Shown piece after piece: positions 5,891 to 9,253 of a stretch of DNA of 9,253 bases. Source of the stretch: Clostridiales bacterium UBA1446. GTDB lineage: Bacteria; Bacillota; Clostridia; Oscillospirales; Oscillospiraceae. Positions within the stretch are counted from its first letter, which is position 1. Every line of letters begins with the position of its first letter. Both the position numbers and the translations under genes were made by a program. Under the pieces are notes generated by a model. It saw only the letters and a list, made by a program, of their open reading frames with translations. It made no database searches and had not been told where the DNA came from. The DNA is taken from NCBI GenBank assembly GCA_002329245.1, contig DCTG01000088.1:5299-14551 (forward strand). Reading direction: 5' to 3'.

Positions 5891-6643
5891 TCACGTCGCC
5901 CTTTTAAACTTGTGTCCGATCTGCCCCAGAACCTTGGAATGGATCTGTGAAACCCGGGATTCCGATACTTTCAGTATTCCGGCGATTTCTTTCAGCGTAA
6001 GCTCTTCGTAGTAAAAAAGCGTGATTACCAGCCGCTCCTTTTCCGGCAGGGAAGCAATGATTTCGGCTAAAATCCGTTTTGTCTCCTTCTCCTGCAGCAG
6101 AACCTCAGGATCGTCGTCGGAGGATGCAGTCATCTTTTCGACCGAAAGCGTATCGGTCACCATGTCCTCGAAATACATGAGGTTGAACATATGCGTCTTT
6201 TCCAGCACGTGCTGCACCTCGGACACGCTCATATTCAACCGCTTCGCAATTTCGGCATCGGAAGGATAGCGCCCCAGCTCGTTTTCCAAATGTTCAATCA
6301 CCTGGTTGATGCTGTTGATCTTTTTCCTGAAACTCGAGGGCGCCCAGTCCTGTTTTCTCATATAATCGATAATTTCTCCGCGAATCCGGGCGGAGGCATA
6401 GGTTTCAAACTTAACTCCATAACTAATATCGTATTTTTCAAGCGCATCGATTAGCCCAATTATTCCGCAGCTGATCAGATCGTCGCTTTCATTGTATTCC
6501 TTGTATTTGGGCATGATCCTGCGCACGATTTTTTCCACCAAGGGGACATAGTAGATCAAGATTTGATTCTTGATATCCGGATCCTTGCTCTCTTTGAACT
6601 CCCGCCAAAGCCGATCAATGTCGATTTTGCGCAAGCTGTCCAT
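5891..6643 (-). CDS. sigD: Flagellar RNA polymerase sigma factor SigD/FliA (sigma-28)
   Basis: This 250-residue protein directs RNA polymerase to late flagellar and chemotaxis promoters. Region 2 (about 25-96) has IYYVPLVEKIVRRI, DDLISCGIIGLIDALEKYD, then FETYASARIRGEIIDYMRKQDW. Region 3 (about 105-160) has INQVIEHLENELGRYPSDAEIA. Region 4 (about 191-245) has SLPEKERLVITLFYYEELTLKEIA with the recognition helix SESRVSQIHSKVL. Length and the region 2 RGEIIDYMR-QDW-P signature are typical of the FliA/SigD/WhiG branch. The start is ATG 6643, with AGGTGA 5 nt before it; an open frame reaches 6754 but would overlap the PilZ gene by 80 bp and has no better site. FlgM, its predicted inhibitor, is encoded downstream, and a matching promoter precedes flhO. 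Confidence 0.95.
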   Translation of the reverse strand: MDSLRKIDIDRLWREFKESKDPDIKNQILIYYVPLVEKIVRRIMPKYKEYNESDDLISCGIIGLIDALEKYDISYGVKFETYASARIRGEIIDYMRKQDWAPSSFRKKINSINQVIEHLENELGRYPSDAEIAKRLNMSVSEVQHVLEKTHMFNLMYFEDMVTDTLSVEKMTASSDDDPEVLLQEKETKRILAEIIASLPEKERLVITLFYYEELTLKEIAGILKVSESRVSQIHSKVLGQIGHKFKRAT

Positions 6644-6648
6644 TCCGA

Positions 6649-6654
6649 TCACCT
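6649..6654 (-). promoter_or_regulatory. Ribosome binding site that sets the sigD start
   Basis: AGGTGA lies 5 nt before the ATG at 6643. The surrounding GACAGGTGATCGGAATGGA is almost the same as the start region of the upstream PilZ gene. It supports the 250-residue form over the longer open frame. Confidence 0.75.
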
Positions 6655-6674
6655 GTCTCTCCCCCACTTTTATG

Positions 6675-7364
6675 TCAGTCTCCGTATCCCCGCTTTCGAG
6701 ATCGGTGTCCCCCATCCTGACTTCTGATCTGGCTGCGGATGATGAATCTTGCAAGCGTAATTCTATCCCGACCGGATAACCCTTCGAAGGACACGCCGAT
6801 TTTGTACTGTTCTCCTTCCAGCAGCGGATACTCGCAGCGCACGACTTTTGCCTTTAGGTCCTTCAGGGTCATATGATAGTCAAACTTTTCCAGATGCAGG
6901 GTAATAAGAAGCAAATCGTCCTGATGGTATTTTCTGTCCGATAAAAAATGTATCCCATGTTCGCTGATGTTCAGCGTCTTTGCATGATACTCGCAGACGT
7001 TTTCCTGTTCTTCCTGCCCGCCTACTTCCCTAACTTGTAAGTCGAGCATGACTTTAACGCGAAAGCTGTTTCTTCTTTGCAGTCTCTCCAGTTCCGAAAC
7101 AACCTGTATTTTGATCAGCGGAATCGTATCGTTCTCGTCAAAATCAATCACGCGGCCGCGGAAAGAAATGACTCCATACTGACATACCATTCTGAAGGTG
7201 TATACCTCGTCCTTTACCAACTCTACTTTTTTTTGTTCAAACCACGGCGTTGAAAGATAAAATTCAGACTCGTTTTCAAGACGTTCCACAATGGTGGCAT
7301 AATGGCATCCTTTTCCCGCAATCTGTATCCTGTCTCCCAACTTGATGCACTTTTGTATATCCAT
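6675..7364 (-). CDS. YcgR-like PilZ-domain c-di-GMP receptor
   Basis: This 229-residue cytoplasmic protein has an N-terminal YcgR-type beta domain (about 10-95) and a C-terminal PilZ domain (about 95-215). Both c-di-GMP ligands are intact: RRNSFR at 97-102 (the RxxxR motif) and NISEHG at 132-137 (the D/NxSxxG motif). The domain ends with KIGVSFEGLSGRDRITLARFI, followed by a short Arg/Gly-rich tail. Proteins of this kind act as flagellar brakes: c-di-GMP-bound YcgR/DgrA slows or biases the motor. The start is ATG 7364 because AGGTGA stands 4 nt before it; an in-frame TTG at 7379 lacks a site. It sits 31 bp after flhF and 31 bp before sigD, exactly where B. subtilis carries flhG and the che genes. 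B. subtilis YpfA/DgrA is the functional counterpart by domain layout. Confidence 0.9.
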   Translation of the reverse strand: MDIQKCIKLGDRIQIAGKGCHYATIVERLENESEFYLSTPWFEQKKVELVKDEVYTFRMVCQYGVISFRGRVIDFDENDTIPLIKIQVVSELERLQRRNSFRVKVMLDLQVREVGGQEEQENVCEYHAKTLNISEHGIHFLSDRKYHQDDLLLITLHLEKFDYHMTLKDLKAKVVRCEYPLLEGEQYKIGVSFEGLSGRDRITLARFIIRSQIRSQDGGHRSRKRGYGD

Positions 7365-7368
7365 TCCA

Positions 7369-7374
7369 TCACCT
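7369..7374 (-). promoter_or_regulatory. Ribosome binding site of the PilZ gene
   Basis: AGGTGA lies 4 nt before ATG 7364, within GACAGGTGATGGAATGGA. The site makes ATG 7364 preferable to the upstream in-frame TTG and matches the sigD start region except for one missing base. Confidence 0.7.
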
Positions 7375-7395
7375 GTCAAATATGCAATGATGCCA

Positions 7396-8592
7396 TTACT
7401 GTTTCCCTAAAATGAGGCGGGCTATTTTATATTTTTGGGCCGGCTCGATATCCTTCGGGATATTCTGCCCGTTCGTGAGATAGGTCAGTTCCCGATTGGA
7501 ATACAGGCACAGATTAAGAAGATTCCCATATGCGGAAATTTCGTCAATTTTGGTTATCAGCAGCCGATAATCCCGAACGAAGCCGTAACTGTCGATAATT
7601 TCCCTGCACGCTTCAAAAGAGGTCGGGGCGCTGACCGCCAAAAGCACGATATCCGGTTTGGCGTTGGAGAGAACGGTTTCCACAAAGGCGCGGTGCTCCG
7701 GGTCTCCGGGCCGTTTCCCCGGCGTGTCGATCAGGATGGCATCCCTGTCCGAGAGGTCCTGCATCGCTTTTACAACCATTTCCCCGTCGTATACGGCTTT
7801 TACCGGAATATCCAAAATATCCGAATAAATCTTCAGCTGCTCATGCGCGGCAATCCGATACGTATCGGTGTTGATGATTCCCACTTTTTTTTTCGCGTTC
7901 AGGGAAAGGTCCGCCGCAATTTTAACGAGCGACGTGGTTTTCCCGACTCCCGTCGTCCCCAAGAACAAAACCGTGCTCCGTTCCTGTTTTTGAAACAGGT
8001 TTCCCGCCGGCGCGATATGATTCGAAATGACGCTGAAAAACGCTTCGTACGCGGAGAGCTTTGGCTCTCTGCTTAAGTATTCCGCCGCCTGCTTCGCTAT
8101 GGCAAAGGCAAAGTCCTTCTCAACCCGGTTGCCGATTAACCGTTCCGTCAAAACGGCAATCCCCGAAAGATCCGATTTCGCGCCGGTTTGCGCACCCGGC
8201 TCGTTCGTTTCCGTCGGAGCTTTCTCCGCGGCAGGACCGCTGCTCACCGGCTTTTCCGTTTGCTGCGCCGGAGGGACGCTTTCCGGCTTGTCCGTCTGTG
8301 ACGCCGCGGCCGTTTTTTCCGCGCCGCCCTTCTCTCCGGCAGGCTTTGTTCCGCCGGCATCCGCCTTATATTGTTCGGAGATCGCCTTGATCGTGCTTAG
8401 TTTCCTGGCCAGCGGGGTTTTCGCGGGATCATATTCCACCGTCACTTCATAGTGCGGTTTTTTAAAGTAATTGGCAAGCCCCTTTTTCCGAACCCTTTTG
8501 ACATCCAATAGAACCGCGTCGGAGCCGAATTCCTTGGAAATGATCCGGATAGCCTGATTCATGTCCTCGGCCTGAATTTTTTTAACGTTCAT
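7396..8592 (-). CDS. flhF: Flagellar SRP-type GTPase FlhF
   Basis: This 398-residue protein belongs to the SRP GTPase group with Ffh and FtsY; FlhF helps place the flagellum at the membrane. Residues 1-55 form the N-terminal B region, which starts MNVKKIQAEDMNQAIRII. Residues 80-140 are a low-complexity Ala/Pro/Lys/Glu-rich linker, and the N and G domains fill about 145-398. The G motifs are: G1 GTTGVGKTTSLVK (212-224), G2 DTYRIAAHEQLK (243-254), G3 DTPGK (289-293), G4 TKID (347-350) and G5 TNGQNIP (373-379). G3 is DTPGKRP where the family normally has DTAGR, so the conserved Arg is replaced by Lys; other motifs look functional. The ATG at 8592 starts 1 bp after the flhA stop, with the purine site inside flhA. 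No flhG follows, although the two usually act and lie together. Confidence 0.95.
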   Translation of the reverse strand: MNVKKIQAEDMNQAIRIISKEFGSDAVLLDVKRVRKKGLANYFKKPHYEVTVEYDPAKTPLARKLSTIKAISEQYKADAGGTKPAGEKGGAEKTAAASQTDKPESVPPAQQTEKPVSSGPAAEKAPTETNEPGAQTGAKSDLSGIAVLTERLIGNRVEKDFAFAIAKQAAEYLSREPKLSAYEAFFSVISNHIAPAGNLFQKQERSTVLFLGTTGVGKTTSLVKIAADLSLNAKKKVGIINTDTYRIAAHEQLKIYSDILDIPVKAVYDGEMVVKAMQDLSDRDAILIDTPGKRPGDPEHRAFVETVLSNAKPDIVLLAVSAPTSFEACREIIDSYGFVRDYRLLITKIDEISAYGNLLNLCLYSNRELTYLTNGQNIPKDIEPAQKYKIARLILGKQ

Positions 8593-8593
8593 A

Positions 8594-9253
8594 TTACAGC
8601 CTTAAAACCCCCTCCGAATGGATTTCAACGCTCTGCTCGATTTCGTTGTAGGATAAAACGGCCAAATCGGGGACTACCGGTTCCACCAGCCTTTTGAACT
8701 TTTTTCTCACGGGCGGAGACGTCAATACGATCGGGTTTTTCCCTTGTCCCGTAGACTTCTCAACCAGCGCGGCAAGATTGTTTGTCAAAGCCTGCAATTG
8801 CATAGGATCGATGGCAAAGGCATACCCGGAGTCGCCTTTCGGCTGCTCCATGAGGAGTTTTTCAAGATTCGGATCCAGGGTGATTACGGATACCTTTTCG
8901 TCGCGGATAAACCGGCGGGTAATGACCCGTTTCAGGTTCTGCCGCACATACTCCGTCAGCAAATCGGTGTCTCTTGTCATGTTTCCGTAATCGGCAAGCG
9001 TTTCCAATATCGTTCCCATGTCCCGGATGGGTATGTTTTCGCGCAGGAGGTTTACCAAAACCTTCTGAATCTCTCCCAAGGAGAACATTTTCGGGACGAC
9101 TTCGTCCACAAGCGCCGGCTGCTGCCCTTTCAGGTTTTCAATCAGCGTCTGCACCTGCTGCCGGTTCATCAATTCGTAGGCGTGCCGCTTGATCAGTTCC
9201 GTAAGATGCGTGGCGATGACGGAGGGCGGGTCGATGGTCGTATATCCTAACAG
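8594..9253 (-). CDS. flhA: Flagellar export gate protein FlhA, C-terminal fragment
   Basis: The last 219 residues of FlhA (about 690 in full) are present; the frame stays open to the right edge, so the gene is cut by the window, not broken. The piece begins within the cytoplasmic domain at LLGYTTIDPPSVIATHLTE, a conserved FlhA segment, and includes IKRHAYELMNRQ, PALVDEVVPKMFSLGEIQKVL, RENIPIRDMGTILETLADY and the C-terminal LTSPPVRKKFKRLVEP. In the assembled exporter this domain forms the nonameric ring that docks chaperone-substrate complexes such as FlgN-FlgK. The TAA stop lies 1 bp from the flhF start, which fits coupled translation. The TTG near 9172 is an internal codon, not a start, because homology continues upstream of it. 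Confidence 0.96.
   Translation of the reverse strand: MLGYTTIDPPSVIATHLTELIKRHAYELMNRQQVQTLIENLKGQQPALVDEVVPKMFSLGEIQKVLVNLLRENIPIRDMGTILETLADYGNMTRDTDLLTEYVRQNLKRVITRRFIRDEKVSVITLDPNLEKLLMEQPKGDSGYAFAIDPMQLQALTNNLAALVEKSTGQGKNPIVLTSPPVRKKFKRLVEPVVPDLAVLSYNEIEQSVEIHSEGVLRL

Noticed and set aside
4107..6011. 634-codon open frame on the plus strand opposite the FapA gene
   Set aside because: It lies exactly antisense to a gene with clear domains, has no convincing ribosome site, shows no domain pattern and has the odd residue mix of an antisense shadow. Sense-strand codon choice explains its length.
6644..6754. Longer N-terminus for the sigma factor from 6754
   Set aside because: It would overlap the PilZ gene by 80 bp, add residues not typical of the family and bypass the clear AGGTGA site before ATG 6643.
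7435..8076. 213-codon open frame on the plus strand opposite flhF
   Set aside because: It is antisense to the GTPase domain with all its G motifs and has no ribosome site or domain of its own.
8594..9172. Treating the TTG near 9172 as the start of a short FlhA-like gene
   Set aside because: The frame continues without a stop to the right edge and the upstream residues (TIDPPSVIATHLTE) are conserved FlhA sequence, so this is a window-edge cut.

Overview
The window is a fragment of a large flagellar gene cluster. All twelve genes lie on the minus strand, so transcription runs from high to low coordinates. The gene set points to Bacillota, most likely Clostridia: the FlhO/FlhP pair of rod-type proteins, a SwrB-like membrane protein, a YvyF-family zinc-ribbon protein beside flgM, a SigD-class sigma factor, and strong purine-rich Shine-Dalgarno sites before nearly every gene. 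The genus cannot be told from the sequence.

In transcription order the layout is: flhA (C-terminal 219 residues, cut by the right edge), flhF, a YcgR-like PilZ protein, the flagellar sigma factor sigD/fliA, a FapA/DUF342 polymerisation protein, an unrecognised 104-residue protein, a SwrB/DUF6115-like protein, flhO (flgF/flgG-like), flhP (flgG-like), yvyF, flgM, flgN, and the first 27 codons of flgK, cut by the left edge. Gaps are 1 to 119 bp and no stretch over 300 bp lacks a gene. Only the 119-bp gap before flhO carries a convincing internal promoter. It has a SigD-type match (TAAT-N15-ACCGATAT) whose -10 overlaps a perfect TATAAT.

The right half holds export-gate, placement and regulatory functions: FlhA, FlhF, c-di-GMP sensing by PilZ, SigD and the SwrB-like protein. 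The left half holds rod/hook-type proteins and the late checkpoint: FlhO, FlhP, YvyF, the anti-sigma factor FlgM, the chaperone FlgN and its client FlgK. SigD made from the first half would drive the promoter before flhO and so raise the level of its own inhibitor FlgM, which is a feedback loop built into one gene string. Compared with the Bacillus subtilis fla/che operon, flhG and the cheBAWCD block are absent between flhF and sigD, and a PilZ gene sits there instead.

I see no mobile element, CRISPR array, RNA gene or clear intrinsic terminator. The least explained parts are the 104-residue protein, the divergent G3 motif of FlhF, the FapA-type protein inside a flagellar operon, and the near-identical translation start regions of the PilZ and sigD genes.
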